Assembly: GCA_964397565.1 (NCBI GenBank)
Contig: CAYNJC010000022.1
Span: forward strand, 1 to 64,000
Source of the DNA: JAPLST01 sp964397565
Lineage (GTDB): Bacteria > Auribacterota > UBA3054 > JAPLST01
Length of the DNA stretch: 64,000 bases
Direction of reading: 5' to 3'
In this document: piece after piece, positions 27,651 through 36,592 of the stretch
Layout: each line of letters starts with the position of its first letter
Position numbering within the stretch: the first letter of the stretch is position 1
Position numbers and translations under genes: made by a program
Notes under the pieces: generated by a model
Told to the model about the DNA's origin: nothing
The model's input: the letters and a program-made list of their open reading frames with translations, nothing else
Databases searched by the model: none

Positions 27651-27679
27651 GGTGTCCACGATGTCCATTATGTCCTTCC
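27651..27679. repeat. Nine-base tandem repeat at the end of the corrinoid-activator gene
   Basis: Minus-strand reading gives GGACATAAT, GGACATCGT and GGACACCAC in succession. The stop codon of the activator gene lies inside the first unit. Confidence 0.5.
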
Positions 27680-29323
27680 CACAAACAACAAATGATCGGC
27701 ATAACATTGTTGAAACGCCGCGTCGGCCGCAAGTTCGACATGCGTCGCCACGCGCGCAATCCGCTCGGCGCGCCGGCGGTCGTTGCTTGAGACCAGGGCA
27801 CGCCGCGCGCCGGTCGAGGCTGCATTGCCAATAAACGCAATCTGCGCCAGGGGCAAGGGCGGCAGCAAACCGATCCGCTGCGCCGTCGCCGGCCGCAGGT
27901 AATTGCCGAACGCGCCCGCCAGATACACGTGCGTGACGTCGGCCCAGGTTAGGCCGCGCGTGCGCAGCAATAGTTCGCAGGCCGCCGCGATCGCCGCTTT
28001 GGCCAGTTGCAGTTCGCGAATATCGCGTTGCGTCAGATACAAGGGCCGTGCCTCTGCCGTGTGCTCATATGCATCTGTCTGCGGGTCAAACAAGACAAAC
28101 GCCGGCGCTGCGTTCTGCTCGACGATCCGCGCCCGCACCCACGCCGGCGCCGCGCCCGGCACTTCTTCGGGCGCAACCAAGCGGCCCGTCTCGTCCACCA
28201 CACCGGTGTCCAGCAACGCGGCCACCGCATCAATCAAGCCCGTGCCGCACACCCCCATCGGCGCCGTTTCCCCGATCACGTCCAGCTCAACCGCGGCGGG
28301 GGTAAACGTCACATGCTCGATGGCGCCCGGCGCGCCCGGCATGCCACACGAAATGCGCGCGCCCTCGAACGCCGGCCCGGCCGGCGCCGACGCCGTCACC
28401 CAGCCCGCGCGACTGCCCAGCGCAACTTCACCGTTCGTGCCAATATCTATGATCATGTGGCAGTCGTCGCGTTCGTCCATGTCGGTCGCCAGTATGCAGC
28501 TGACCGTGTCCCCGCCCACAAAGCCACCGATGACTGGAAACGTATACGCCATGACGTGCGCCGGACATGCCAGGCCCAGCGACGCCGCGCTCATCCGGCG
28601 CGCCTCATTGATCGCCGGCGTGAACGGCAGCACCGCCAACGTGTCCATCGGCGCGCGCTGCACGCTGTGCAGCATGACCGTATTGCCCGTCAGGACAAGC
28701 TCGCGCAATTGCGCAACGGGCACGTGCGCCTCCGCGCAAGCCCGCGCCATAATGTCATCCAGCGTGGCGACCAGCGCCGCGTGCAGCTCGCCTAAGCCGC
28801 CGTCCTGCTGCGCGTGATGGATCCGACTGATTACATCCGCGCCAAAGCGTCGCTGCCGATTCAACCCCGCCGCCACCGCCAGCACCTGGCCGTTTTCCAC
28901 ATCAAGCAACGAGCCGACCACCGTCGTCGTGCCAATGTCAATCGCCATGCCATACTGCCGCGCACCGGCCGCCGCTGGCCGCACTGTCGGCCCTTGCTCA
29001 CCGCCTTTGCCTTGCACCTGCATGTGTTCCAAACGACTGCGCGCCGGAATCTCAATCGTCGCATCGCAGCCCACCCGCCATTGGCACGCCAAGCGCAGTC
29101 CGCGCGCCAACTCATCCTCGTGCAGATGCCGCCGATCCGCGTCACTGACCGGCGGATGTCCGCCGCCCGCGCAGGTCACGAGTACCACGCATTTCCCGCA
29201 GGTGCCCATGCCGTCGCAGTAGGCCGTCAACGCAATGCCGTGCTGATCCAATACCTCATGCAAGCGCGCCCGCGCCGGCGCCTGAATCGTGAGTTGCTCA
29301 GGTACGATTGTCAGTGTATGCAC
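27668..29323 (-). CDS. Corrinoid-protein reductive activator (2Fe-2S ferredoxin plus ASKHA/DUF4445 domain)
   Basis: 551 aa, GTG start. N-terminal 2Fe-2S ferredoxin domain with YCDGMGTCGKC and a fourth Cys in RLACQWRVGC (about residues 35-85). Then an ASKHA-type ATPase: MAIDIGTTTVVGSLLD (about 125), GADVISRI, MIIDIGTNGEVALG, and LAGAFGNYL near the C-terminus. This is the organisation of RamA/RACE-type proteins, which use ATP to drive reduction of inactive Co(II) corrinoid to Co(I) in methyltransferase systems. Its methyltransferase and corrinoid protein are not adjacent; the UroD-fold gene at 61.4 kb is a distant candidate partner. The cell is probably anaerobic and corrinoid-dependent. Confidence 0.9.
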   Translation of the reverse strand: MHTLTIVPEQLTIQAPARARLHEVLDQHGIALTAYCDGMGTCGKCVVLVTCAGGGHPPVSDADRRHLHEDELARGLRLACQWRVGCDATIEIPARSRLEHMQVQGKGGEQGPTVRPAAAGARQYGMAIDIGTTTVVGSLLDVENGQVLAVAAGLNRQRRFGADVISRIHHAQQDGGLGELHAALVATLDDIMARACAEAHVPVAQLRELVLTGNTVMLHSVQRAPMDTLAVLPFTPAINEARRMSAASLGLACPAHVMAYTFPVIGGFVGGDTVSCILATDMDERDDCHMIIDIGTNGEVALGSRAGWVTASAPAGPAFEGARISCGMPGAPGAIEHVTFTPAAVELDVIGETAPMGVCGTGLIDAVAALLDTGVVDETGRLVAPEEVPGAAPAWVRARIVEQNAAPAFVLFDPQTDAYEHTAEARPLYLTQRDIRELQLAKAAIAAACELLLRTRGLTWADVTHVYLAGAFGNYLRPATAQRIGLLPPLPLAQIAFIGNAASTGARRALVSSNDRRRAERIARVATHVELAADAAFQQCYADHLLFVGRT

Positions 29324-29330
29324 AGTGCCC

Positions 29331-29380
29331 CAATCTCAAATCTCAAACTTGAAACTTTGAACCTTAAACTTTAGACCTTC
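29331..29380. repeat. Degenerate 7-base-period repeat
   Basis: Read on the minus strand as AAGTTTA, AGGTTCA, AAGTTTC, AAGTTTG, AGATTTG in uninterrupted 7-base steps. It fills the spacer between proC and the corrinoid-activator gene. Confidence 0.6.
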
Positions 29381-29382
29381 TT

Positions 29383-30228
29383 TCACGTCCCCATCCCCTG
29401 CGCCAAGGCGCGACTGCGCGCGATGGCTGCCTCAATCGCCGCGACCAGCGCAGCATGCACGCCGCATGCCTGCAGCACGTTGACCGCCGCCTCGGTCGTC
29501 CCGCCCGGCGACGTCACGCGCTGGCGCAACGCCTGTGGCAGTTCGTGCGTGTGGGCAATCAACTCGCCCGCGCCGCGCACGGTCTCCACCACCAAATGCG
29601 TCGCCAGCTCGTCCGACAAGCCATGCCGCATGGCCGCGTCGCGCATCGCTTCCATCAAAAAAAATACATACGCCGGGCCCGACCCGCTCACTGCCGTGAC
29701 CGCATCCATCAGCGCTTCCGGCACTTCGATCACGCTGCCGACCCCGCGAAATAGTTCGTGGGCGATGGACATGTGCTGCGCGCGTGCGTGCGTCCCGGCC
29801 GCCAGCGCCGTCATGCCGCGCTGCACCAGCGCCGGCGTGTTCGGCATCGCCCGCACCACCGGTACCGCCGCGTCAAACGCGCGCTCCAACGGCGGCAACG
29901 CCATGCCCGCCGCAATCGAAATGACCAGTTGATCCGCCGTCACAACCGTCCCCAATTCACACAATACCTGCGGCAAAATCTGCGGCTTGACGCACAGCAG
30001 CAACACGTCCGCATGCTCCGCCGCGCGCGCATTCAGCGCTTCCGTGCGGATCCCATATTCCGCGCGCAACCACGACAAGCGCTCGAGATTGACATCCGTC
30101 GCCAGAATGTTCTCCGGCGCCGTGACCCCCGCCGCGGTGATGCCTTTCATCAGCGCCTCGGCCATGGTGCCCGCGCCAATGAAGCCCAGCTTGTGTCCCG
30201 TCTGCTTTGCTCCTGTGCTCATCCGCAT
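29383..30228 (-). CDS. proC: Pyrroline-5-carboxylate reductase
   Basis: 281 aa, last enzyme of proline biosynthesis (reduces 1-pyrroline-5-carboxylate with NAD(P)H, cytoplasmic). The N-terminal Rossmann motif GFIGAGTMAEALMKG (about residues 15-29) binds the cofactor. VKPQILPQVL, RAMPNTPALV, AVSGSGPAYVFF and the signature VTSPGGTTEAAV follow in the order expected. Start codons at 30228 and 30222 are both possible. The stop codon of the upstream exported protein is 2 bp away, so they are likely cotranscribed. Confidence 0.96.
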   Translation of the reverse strand: MRMSTGAKQTGHKLGFIGAGTMAEALMKGITAAGVTAPENILATDVNLERLSWLRAEYGIRTEALNARAAEHADVLLLCVKPQILPQVLCELGTVVTADQLVISIAAGMALPPLERAFDAAVPVVRAMPNTPALVQRGMTALAAGTHARAQHMSIAHELFRGVGSVIEVPEALMDAVTAVSGSGPAYVFFLMEAMRDAAMRHGLSDELATHLVVETVRGAGELIAHTHELPQALRQRVTSPGGTTEAAVNVLQACGVHAALVAAIEAAIARSRALAQGMGT

Positions 30229-30230
30229 TC

Positions 30231-30749
30231 CTACAGCAAATATTTTACATCAACTTTATCACCTACCCACTCTGCCCGAATAATTTCCTTGTCGCCACAG
30301 CGCATCGTCACCACCGGCGCCACCGGCTCCGGCATGCATTTCAGCAAGTCCTTCACAATCGCCGTCAGGAATTCGCGCGTGTTCTCCTGCGCCAAATAAA
30401 AATTGCGCTTGGCTTTGAACGACACGATCAGCAACACGCCTTTCTTACCGCCGCCAATGCCGACAATATAGCCCGGAATCTTCTTGCCGAGTGTGTCGGC
30501 CATCCGCGTAACATAATGTTCCATGCCCTTGTAGCCCGCGCTCGACTGCCAGCCCTCCTTGTCCACAAACGTTTCAATCGGCGCGAGCTCGCGGTCGCGC
30601 CGCCCGGGAATTTGCGCAGCCGTGTTCGTCTCGACCGCCAGCGCGCCCACTGTCAGCGTCAGCCAGACGCACACCAAGCACCGCGCGCCACGCCACCCGC
30701 GCCGGCCGGCGCACCGCACCACTGTCTGTCCAAAGGCTCTCGTTATCAT
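30231..30749 (-). CDS. Exported protein of unknown function
   Basis: 172 aa; family not recognised. A basic N-terminus is followed by a hydrophobic stretch (CLVCVWLTLTVGALAVE), consistent with a signal peptide or membrane anchor ending near residue 40. The rest is soluble with FVDKEGWQSSAGYKGM, a glycine- and lysine-rich VGIGGGKKGVLL, and a C-terminal MRCGDKEIIRAEWVGDKV. It sits 2 bp upstream of proC and would be translated from the same message, but no link to proline synthesis can be drawn. Upstream is a repeat-rich gene-free stretch. Confidence 0.75.
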   Translation of the reverse strand: MITRAFGQTVVRCAGRRGWRGARCLVCVWLTLTVGALAVETNTAAQIPGRRDRELAPIETFVDKEGWQSSAGYKGMEHYVTRMADTLGKKIPGYIVGIGGGKKGVLLIVSFKAKRNFYLAQENTREFLTAIVKDLLKCMPEPVAPVVTMRCGDKEIIRAEWVGDKVDVKYLL

Positions 30750-30880
30750 ATCTAGTATTGTAGCAAATTACGCGACCGCGCGCCCACCGCTTTTGTGAAT
30801 GCGCTCACCACACTGGTGGTCAGGGTTCAGGGCTGCTTGGAGTCCCGCCATCGGCGCGGATCCCGCCACAGGCGGGATTC

Positions 30881-30928
30881 TGGTCTTTACTTCGTACTTC
30901 TTCAATCGTTGATCGTCACTCTTCAATC
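30881..30928. repeat. Degenerate 7-base-period repeat
   Basis: Minus-strand reading: ATTGAAG, AGTGACG, ATCAACG, ATTGAAG, AAGTACG, AAGTAAA, GACCAGA in consecutive 7-base steps. Confidence 0.6.
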
Positions 30929-30980
30929 GCAGTGATTGATCCCGCCGGCGGCGTGACTCCAAGCAGAGTTCAGCGCATCT

Positions 30981-31045
30981 ATTTCGGCCTTCGATATTCC
31001 TAGTTCGCTATTCGATTTTCATCAACTCTTCTGCCAATCTTCCAT
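30981..31045. repeat. Degenerate 7-base-period repeat
   Basis: Minus-strand reading includes AAAATCG, AATAGCG, AACTAGG, AATATCG, AAGGCCG in consecutive 7-base steps, directly after the stop codon of the large membrane protein. Confidence 0.6.
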
Positions 31046-34000
31046 TCATCCAGATTCCCAACGCACCTTTTTCGCCGCATTCGCCGCGCAGACCCAGCGG
31101 CGGGCGCATTGTTCAAGGGCCTCGGGTTCAAGCACGGCCAGGTCACCCGCCGGCGGCTCGAAATACGCCGCTTGCACGGCGGCAATGTCGGCGTTCAACG
31201 CGCCACGATCATCGGGCTCAAGCCGGGTGCCGGCCGCGCATGCAATCTGCTGCAAGAGCCGCAGCACGCTGAATGGCGTCAGGTGTGCCGGCATCTGCAG
31301 TGCGCCGGTCACGGGTGCGACCGCACGGCGCCTGGCGCGCGCGCGCCACACCACCAGCGCCACCACGCCCGCCGCGAATACCAGCACCGGCATGGCCAGC
31401 CACAGCAGCCACCATGCCCGCCGCAAATGAACGCCGGCAAGGGCAACGGCTTCGGCCACCGGCACGATGTCGGCATCCACGTAGCGTTGGTAGACGATGC
31501 GCGCGCCCGGCCAGTCACAGGCGGGAAAGCGAAACACGGCCGGCGGCCGGCGCGCGCCGGGTTCGGGTTTCAGGCGCAGCATCCAGGTGCGGTCACAGAC
31601 AACCATGGTGGTCTCGTTGCTGGCCGTGTCGAGTTCTTTAACGCGGGTGCCGCTATCGCTAATGCTCTCGACGACGAAACCGGGCACCCGCGGCGTGATG
31701 AGCTGTGGCAACGCGGGTATAAGCCCCAAGCCACTGGCGTTGATTTCCAGCACGAGGGCGCCTTCGCGCGCCGCGCGTTCGTCCAGCAGGCAGGTGATCA
31801 TCAGATTCGTCACCGGCCGCGGCGGTGGTACTTGCGGGCGGGCGTCAATCGGCAGGATGGGTGTCTCGATGGGCAGTAACACTTTGCTGTCCATATCCAG
31901 GAAATCAAGATCCATTTGAATGGCCGGCAATTGATCGGCGGCGGCGTCCTTGGCGGTCAGCACCATGTATGCCAGCGGCGTTTCACGCCAGTCGGGGCGG
32001 GCACACCCGCGTGATTTGACATTGGCATCGCTGAAGGTAATCGAGCCAATCACAAAACTGCGGTCCAGCGCCTCGCGGATGTGCTTTTCGAGATTGTCGC
32101 GATAGTCAACCGGCTCTTCGCCATAGTAATAATAGTTGCCGCCGCCCGAACGCATATTCCTGAGATACTTGCCGAAGCCACCCGCTTCACGCTCCAGCGC
32201 GCCCGTGTGCTGCAGCACTAGCAGGGCGCCAAATTCCTGGGTGTGGCCGACGCAGGCGGGTCCATCCAGCCGCACCAGCAGGGCCAGGTCGTTGAGCAGG
32301 CCGTCATAATAGGCAACCATGGCGCGGATCGTGTCCGCGCCGGGGTCGTCGCCGATGATGCGCAAGGCAGCCCGCAGATAGCGCGCCTTAAACTCGGGCT
32401 TCAGGCTGGCAATGGCGCCCGTGAGTGCGCGGGCAAACGCGGCGCGGTGCGCCGCGACGGCGGGCGCCGGCAGCGCTTCAAGCGCGGCGCGCACGTCATC
32501 GAGCTGTTGTGTGCTGGGCTCGCGCTGGCGCGTGAGATAGGCCGCATCACTCGCGCCGAGCGCCGCGGTAAACCATTGCAGATACGGCGTGGCGAGCCAG
32601 GCGGACTGCGGCACGCGCGGCACCTGTGCGGCATACAACGCGGCGGCGCGCGCAAACGCGTCGAAGGCGGCGCGGCGCATGGCATTGTACACGTTGACTT
32701 CCACGTCGCGGCCATAGTCATATTCGGCCCAGTCAAACATCGTTGCGCCATAGTGCATCGAGAGTTGCCATGCATCAGGATGCAGGTGCAGGCCCGTCGC
32801 AAGAAGATTGGTCAGCACACCATAGCCGCGCAGCACCTCGGCCTGAATGTCCTTGTCCGTCCGCTTGGTGCCGCTTTGCTGCTGCATCTGCGGTTCGCGC
32901 CACTGGGCCGCCAGGCGGCGGCGCATCTGTTGAGCAAACTCGGCCAACGCGTCTGCGGTCATGGTGGCGAGTGGGCCAAACCCATTGGTGATGTCGCGCA
33001 CATGAAACACTTCCGCATCACTGTGCGCGTCACAAAACGCCTGGATGAGCGCCGCCGTGCTTACGCCGGCGCGGCACAAGGCCGGATACATGCGCGCAAA
33101 TTCGGCGAGATTCCGCGCTTGCATTGCACGCGTCAAGGGAATGCCGGGCGGGCGCTGCGGACCATACGGCCCATAATAGTAATTTTCCTCATTCTGCGCG
33201 TCGGGCGAGGGCTTGCGATTCTTCTGCCAATCGAGCAAAAGCTCCGTGGCCAGCGTGCGCGTGCGCGCCGTTGATTGCCACGGCAGCGCCGCGATGCGCG
33301 CAAGCGCGCCGGTGTAGGCCGCGTCCTTGATGCACAAGCGGATGCGCGCGTCGTCCAGCCGTGCCGCCAGCGCCGGGTCGCACGCCATTTCCGCAGCGTG
33401 GTCGGGCATGGTTGCCAGGGCTTCCGCGGGCGTGAGTGGCGTTTGCCCATACGACTGCTGCGGTTCTTCCCGGCGATAGTTGTAATAGTACGGAGAATAA
33501 CTGCGCGCGCGCAGTTGCGGACGGCGATACATGGCGATGGTCTGCTCCGCTTCACGCAGCCAGTCAAGCGCAAGAAAGGCCAGCGCATGCTGGCGCGCCG
33601 GCTCATGCCGCCAGGGCGCGGCCGCCATGGCATCCAGCACGCGCGCGTTCAGCGCAAGCAACGCGCAGCGCGAAGTGGTGTCGTAGCCCACACTGACTTT
33701 TTGGGCCGCGCGCGCGAGTGCATTGAGGAACAACGAGCCGCGCGCCACATTGGTCGCGAGTTCGTCCATCCAGCACGCGAACGAGACCATGCCGGTAAAG
33801 GCGGCCGGTGGCGGCAAGACCGCGGACAGGCAGGCAACGCGGTCATTCACCGCCGCGCCATCGTTGGTCAACGCCCAATAAGCCTGGCGCCATGCCGCCT
33901 GAAACGCGGTCGGATCCTGCGTGCGGACTGCCTGCGCAACCAGCGTCTGAATATGCACCGCCACGCCACGCGCATCGCTTGCGGCAAGCGCCGTCGGCAT

Positions 34001-34792
34001 TGCGGGCAGAAATGCAAGTGCCGCGGCACACTGGTCGGCCGCCGCCAGAAGGTCACCCGCGGCACGGCGTGGTGCCGCAGCGGTGCCGCCTAATCGTCGT
34101 GTCCCTTGTTCAAGCACCGTGACACAGTTCGACAGCGCCTCCTCGTTGAGCAGCGTCCGTTGCAGCAACCGGCCAAGGACGAGCAAGTGTTCCGGCTGCA
34201 ACGCGCACGGCGCGGCATCCGCCAAGCCGAGCACGTCCGACCAAAACCAGATGGGGCGCTGTTGCTGCTGCTGTTGATTCTCGCCGCGCTGCGACGGCGA
34301 CGGGTCACATTGCTCTTCCGGCGGCCGCTCGCGCGGCGGCGGCGGCCGCTGCACCAGTCGAATGAATTCCGTGTACAGTTGCGTGCTGACGGCCAGCGGC
34401 CAGGCCGCAAAGACCCGCGCAACGCCCGGCCAGTCATGCAACGTGACCTGCCACTGCAGCAAGGCGATTTCATTGGTGGGCGCAGGCAGGCCGGTATCGC
34501 GCTGCTGCTGGGCTTGCAGCAGGCTGAGCGGCAAGCGGTCAAAGGGCGCCTGCCGGAATTCTTGCATGCGCTGGGTGTACGCCGCGGCGCGCAGTTGCTC
34601 GGCAACTTGAGGGGCAACGCTGGCCGGTGCCGCGGCATTTGTGCCTTGGGCATGCGCCAGTACTGGCATGTTCGTGCCGGCTGACGACGGGGACGGATTA
34701 TCAGCGCGGCATGGCAGCACGACTGCCGCCGTGAGCAACATGCCGGCGCCCATGAGCGCGCGGCCACGGAAAAAGTCAACGGTGCATTGCAT
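31046..34792 (-). CDS. Very large membrane-anchored protein in the MoxR/VWA operon
   Basis: 1248 aa; family not recognised. N-terminal signal peptide (ALMGAGMLLTAAVVLPCRA), a long helical extracytoplasmic region with a proline-rich/glutamine run (RPPPPRERPPEE, then QQQQQQ) near residue 150-180, and tyrosine-rich patches such as YSPYYYNY and NYYYYGEEP. A single transmembrane helix near residues 1125-1150 (AWWLLWLAMPVLVFAAGVVALVVW) is followed by a basic stop-transfer stretch and a cytoplasmic helical tail of about 95 residues. The C-terminal helix-plus-tail arrangement recalls BatD-type proteins, but the large N-terminal part does not. It is the last gene of the operon; 88 bp separate it from the preceding TPR-like protein. 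Confidence 0.82.
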   Translation of the reverse strand: MQCTVDFFRGRALMGAGMLLTAAVVLPCRADNPSPSSAGTNMPVLAHAQGTNAAAPASVAPQVAEQLRAAAYTQRMQEFRQAPFDRLPLSLLQAQQQRDTGLPAPTNEIALLQWQVTLHDWPGVARVFAAWPLAVSTQLYTEFIRLVQRPPPPRERPPEEQCDPSPSQRGENQQQQQQRPIWFWSDVLGLADAAPCALQPEHLLVLGRLLQRTLLNEEALSNCVTVLEQGTRRLGGTAAAPRRAAGDLLAAADQCAAALAFLPAMPTALAASDARGVAVHIQTLVAQAVRTQDPTAFQAAWRQAYWALTNDGAAVNDRVACLSAVLPPPAAFTGMVSFACWMDELATNVARGSLFLNALARAAQKVSVGYDTTSRCALLALNARVLDAMAAAPWRHEPARQHALAFLALDWLREAEQTIAMYRRPQLRARSYSPYYYNYRREEPQQSYGQTPLTPAEALATMPDHAAEMACDPALAARLDDARIRLCIKDAAYTGALARIAALPWQSTARTRTLATELLLDWQKNRKPSPDAQNEENYYYGPYGPQRPPGIPLTRAMQARNLAEFARMYPALCRAGVSTAALIQAFCDAHSDAEVFHVRDITNGFGPLATMTADALAEFAQQMRRRLAAQWREPQMQQQSGTKRTDKDIQAEVLRGYGVLTNLLATGLHLHPDAWQLSMHYGATMFDWAEYDYGRDVEVNVYNAMRRAAFDAFARAAALYAAQVPRVPQSAWLATPYLQWFTAALGASDAAYLTRQREPSTQQLDDVRAALEALPAPAVAAHRAAFARALTGAIASLKPEFKARYLRAALRIIGDDPGADTIRAMVAYYDGLLNDLALLVRLDGPACVGHTQEFGALLVLQHTGALEREAGGFGKYLRNMRSGGGNYYYYGEEPVDYRDNLEKHIREALDRSFVIGSITFSDANVKSRGCARPDWRETPLAYMVLTAKDAAADQLPAIQMDLDFLDMDSKVLLPIETPILPIDARPQVPPPRPVTNLMITCLLDERAAREGALVLEINASGLGLIPALPQLITPRVPGFVVESISDSGTRVKELDTASNETTMVVCDRTWMLRLKPEPGARRPPAVFRFPACDWPGARIVYQRYVDADIVPVAEAVALAGVHLRRAWWLLWLAMPVLVFAAGVVALVVWRARARRRAVAPVTGALQMPAHLTPFSVLRLLQQIACAAGTRLEPDDRGALNADIAAVQAAYFEPPAGDLAVLEPEALEQCARRWVCAANAAKKVRWESG

Positions 34793-34880
34793 AGGTGTGT
34801 GTCGGATTGCTGTTAGTATTACTCAAGTCATGAAGTTACCTGGAGACCCGCCCTTGCGTGTGTCAGCCTTGTGCATGGCA

Positions 34881-35621
34881 TCACGAGCCGGTCTCCTCAG
34901 GGCGCTCGCCCAAGCCGGCGCCCCGCGCGTCCTTTTTTTCCTTCTTGCCTTCGCTCTTGGCTTTTTGCTGCTGCCGCTGACTTGCGCGTTGCTTGCGCAT
35001 CTTCTGGCTCACGTTCTTGCAGGCGCAGAGCTTGGCCGGCAAGGGCAGGGCTTTCAGCGCCGCTTCATCCATCAACGCCAGGCGTATGCTGGCCTCCAAA
35101 TTTGTGTGATAAACACTGGTGGCCGCGCTTATTGACGCCGGCTGTTGCTCGGCAAGCAGGCGGAACTGCTGCCGTGCGGCGGTCGCTTCCGCATACCACT
35201 CTTCGTCATCCGCGCCTTCGAGGCGCATCAACCACGCGGTGTAATACTGCGCTTCCGCCAGCGCGCTGCGCAGATGCGTTGCGACCGCCGGCCGCATGAC
35301 CGGGACGGTCAGCAGCAGATCCTCCAGCGCGGCGACTGCTTCGGGCAATGCGCCCAGATGCATCTGCGCGTCCGCTTGCGCAACGCCAAGCAGCACCCGG
35401 TCATCGCCGGCGTCTGGCGGCAGCGCCTGCAAGGCGCGCGCATACAGCGCCACGGCCGCCGCCCATTGATGTGCCCGCGCCGCCGCGCGCGCTTGCTGCA
35501 CCACGCGCGCGGCCGTTTCACACTGCGCCTGCCGCACGCCCGGCCCATAGTGGTAGGCCAGTAGTCCCACGGGCAGCAGAAGCCACAGCAGCACGAGCCG
35601 CCGACGCAGGGCTTGCTTCAT
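34881..35621 (-). CDS. Membrane-anchored TPR-like protein of the VWA operon
   Basis: 246 aa from ATG 35621, which overlaps the preceding stop as ATGA; the frame is open 12 codons further upstream. MKQALRRRLVLLWLLLPVGLLAYHY is an N-terminal signal anchor. The rest is alpha-helical with TPR character (AAAVALYARALQALPPDAG, VALLEDLL-type helices) and ends in a very basic tail (RKQRASQRQQQKAKSEGKK). TPR proteins of the BatE/BatC type commonly follow VWA genes in Bat operons; assignment here rests on position and helical pattern. Role unknown, presumably scaffolding of the VWA complex. Confidence 0.8.
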   Translation of the reverse strand: MKQALRRRLVLLWLLLPVGLLAYHYGPGVRQAQCETAARVVQQARAAARAHQWAAAVALYARALQALPPDAGDDRVLLGVAQADAQMHLGALPEAVAALEDLLLTVPVMRPAVATHLRSALAEAQYYTAWLMRLEGADDEEWYAEATAARQQFRLLAEQQPASISAATSVYHTNLEASIRLALMDEAALKALPLPAKLCACKNVSQKMRKQRASQRQQQKAKSEGKKEKKDARGAGLGERPEETGS

Positions 35622-36592
35622 GTCCGTCCCCCATGTTGTTGCACACCCGCGCGCCACTGCGCGCCGTAGAGCGCCAGCGCCACGGGCAGCAGCGCACTAA
35701 GCGCCGCACCCGCGCCGGTCGCGCCGAGCGCCGCCGCACGCAACCCTTCACCCGCCGGCGCGCGCACGGGTACCTGCGTTGCCAAGTGGCGCAACAGCGC
35801 CGCCGGCGCGTGGATCTCGTTGGCATTGTGATACCGCCCGCTCAACCGCGTCGCAAGGTAGTCGAGCGTGTGCTGGTCTTGATACGAAAGGTGCCCGTCG
35901 ATGTAGGTGCCCGCGCGCGGATTGCCAACGCCAAGGACGAGCACGTCCGCCACGGATGGGGGCATCCGGCGCGGGGCGTCGCCCAGGGCCGTATCGCCAT
36001 CCGAGACAATCAGCACCGTGGTGCTGTCCGCCGGCCAATCGGCGGCCATGTCCGCAGCTTCGGCCACGCCTTCTGCAAGTGTCGTTTTGCCGATGTCAAA
36101 GGCTTGCGTCATCGGCAAATTGTTCAGGATGTTGTACACGATGGCAAGGTCTTTGGTATCACTCGCCACACGCTTTGCCCCATTATACACGGCAATGACG
36201 CTGTAGCGCACGTGTTCCGTCGCGATCCGGTCGAGAATGGCGCGGACAACCGCGCCGGCGCGTTCCGCGCGCGGGCAGTCATGCAACGGGCCGGCGTCGC
36301 GCAGCTTCATGCTTGGCGACACATCCAGGACGAGCACCAGATGGCGCTCCTCTTGTGCCGCGCGCGCGGCGGGTTGCGCCGCGTGCGGCGCCAGCGACAA
36401 CAACGTCGCCAAGCCCCACACCAGCGCGCCGATACTCAGCGCGCGCACCACCGGCGCCGCGCGCACCCAGCCCGCCGGCACGGCCCGCGGGCCGAACGCC
36501 AGAAATGCCACGCCACGCCGCCGGCGCAGGTGCAGCCACTCCGCACACACTGTCAGTGCCACCGCCACTGCGGTCACAGTCGCGGTCACCAT
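35618..36592 (-). CDS. VWA-domain membrane protein (BatB-like)
   Basis: 324 aa. Two N-terminal transmembrane helices flank a short basic loop, followed by a von Willebrand A domain from about residue 84: LVLVLDVSPSMKL carries the DxSxS MIDAS motif, with VLIVSDGDTALGD supplying the later Asp. A third hydrophobic helix closes the C-terminus (LSALLPVALALYGAQW). This TM-TM-VWA-TM layout is that of BatA/BatB proteins of aerotolerance-type operons. The start overlaps the end of the upstream VWA gene by 7 bp and the stop overlaps the next gene by 4 bp. The domain probably binds a metal and a protein partner outside the membrane. Confidence 0.9.
   Translation of the reverse strand: MVTATVTAVAVALTVCAEWLHLRRRRGVAFLAFGPRAVPAGWVRAAPVVRALSIGALVWGLATLLSLAPHAAQPAARAAQEERHLVLVLDVSPSMKLRDAGPLHDCPRAERAGAVVRAILDRIATEHVRYSVIAVYNGAKRVASDTKDLAIVYNILNNLPMTQAFDIGKTTLAEGVAEAADMAADWPADSTTVLIVSDGDTALGDAPRRMPPSVADVLVLGVGNPRAGTYIDGHLSYQDQHTLDYLATRLSGRYHNANEIHAPAALLRHLATQVPVRAPAGEGLRAAALGATGAGAALSALLPVALALYGAQWRAGVQQHGGRT

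Larger units (their letters stand above)
30750..31045. other. Gene-free stretch filled with short repeats
   Basis: Contains the CTCCAAGCAG hairpin repeat twice (30833-30860 minus, 30941-30966 plus), a separate hairpin ATCCCGCC-ACA-GGCGGGAT (30860-30878), and two 7-base-period tracts (30881-30928 and 30981-31045). No coding potential, tRNA or clear promoter was seen. Confidence 0.7.
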
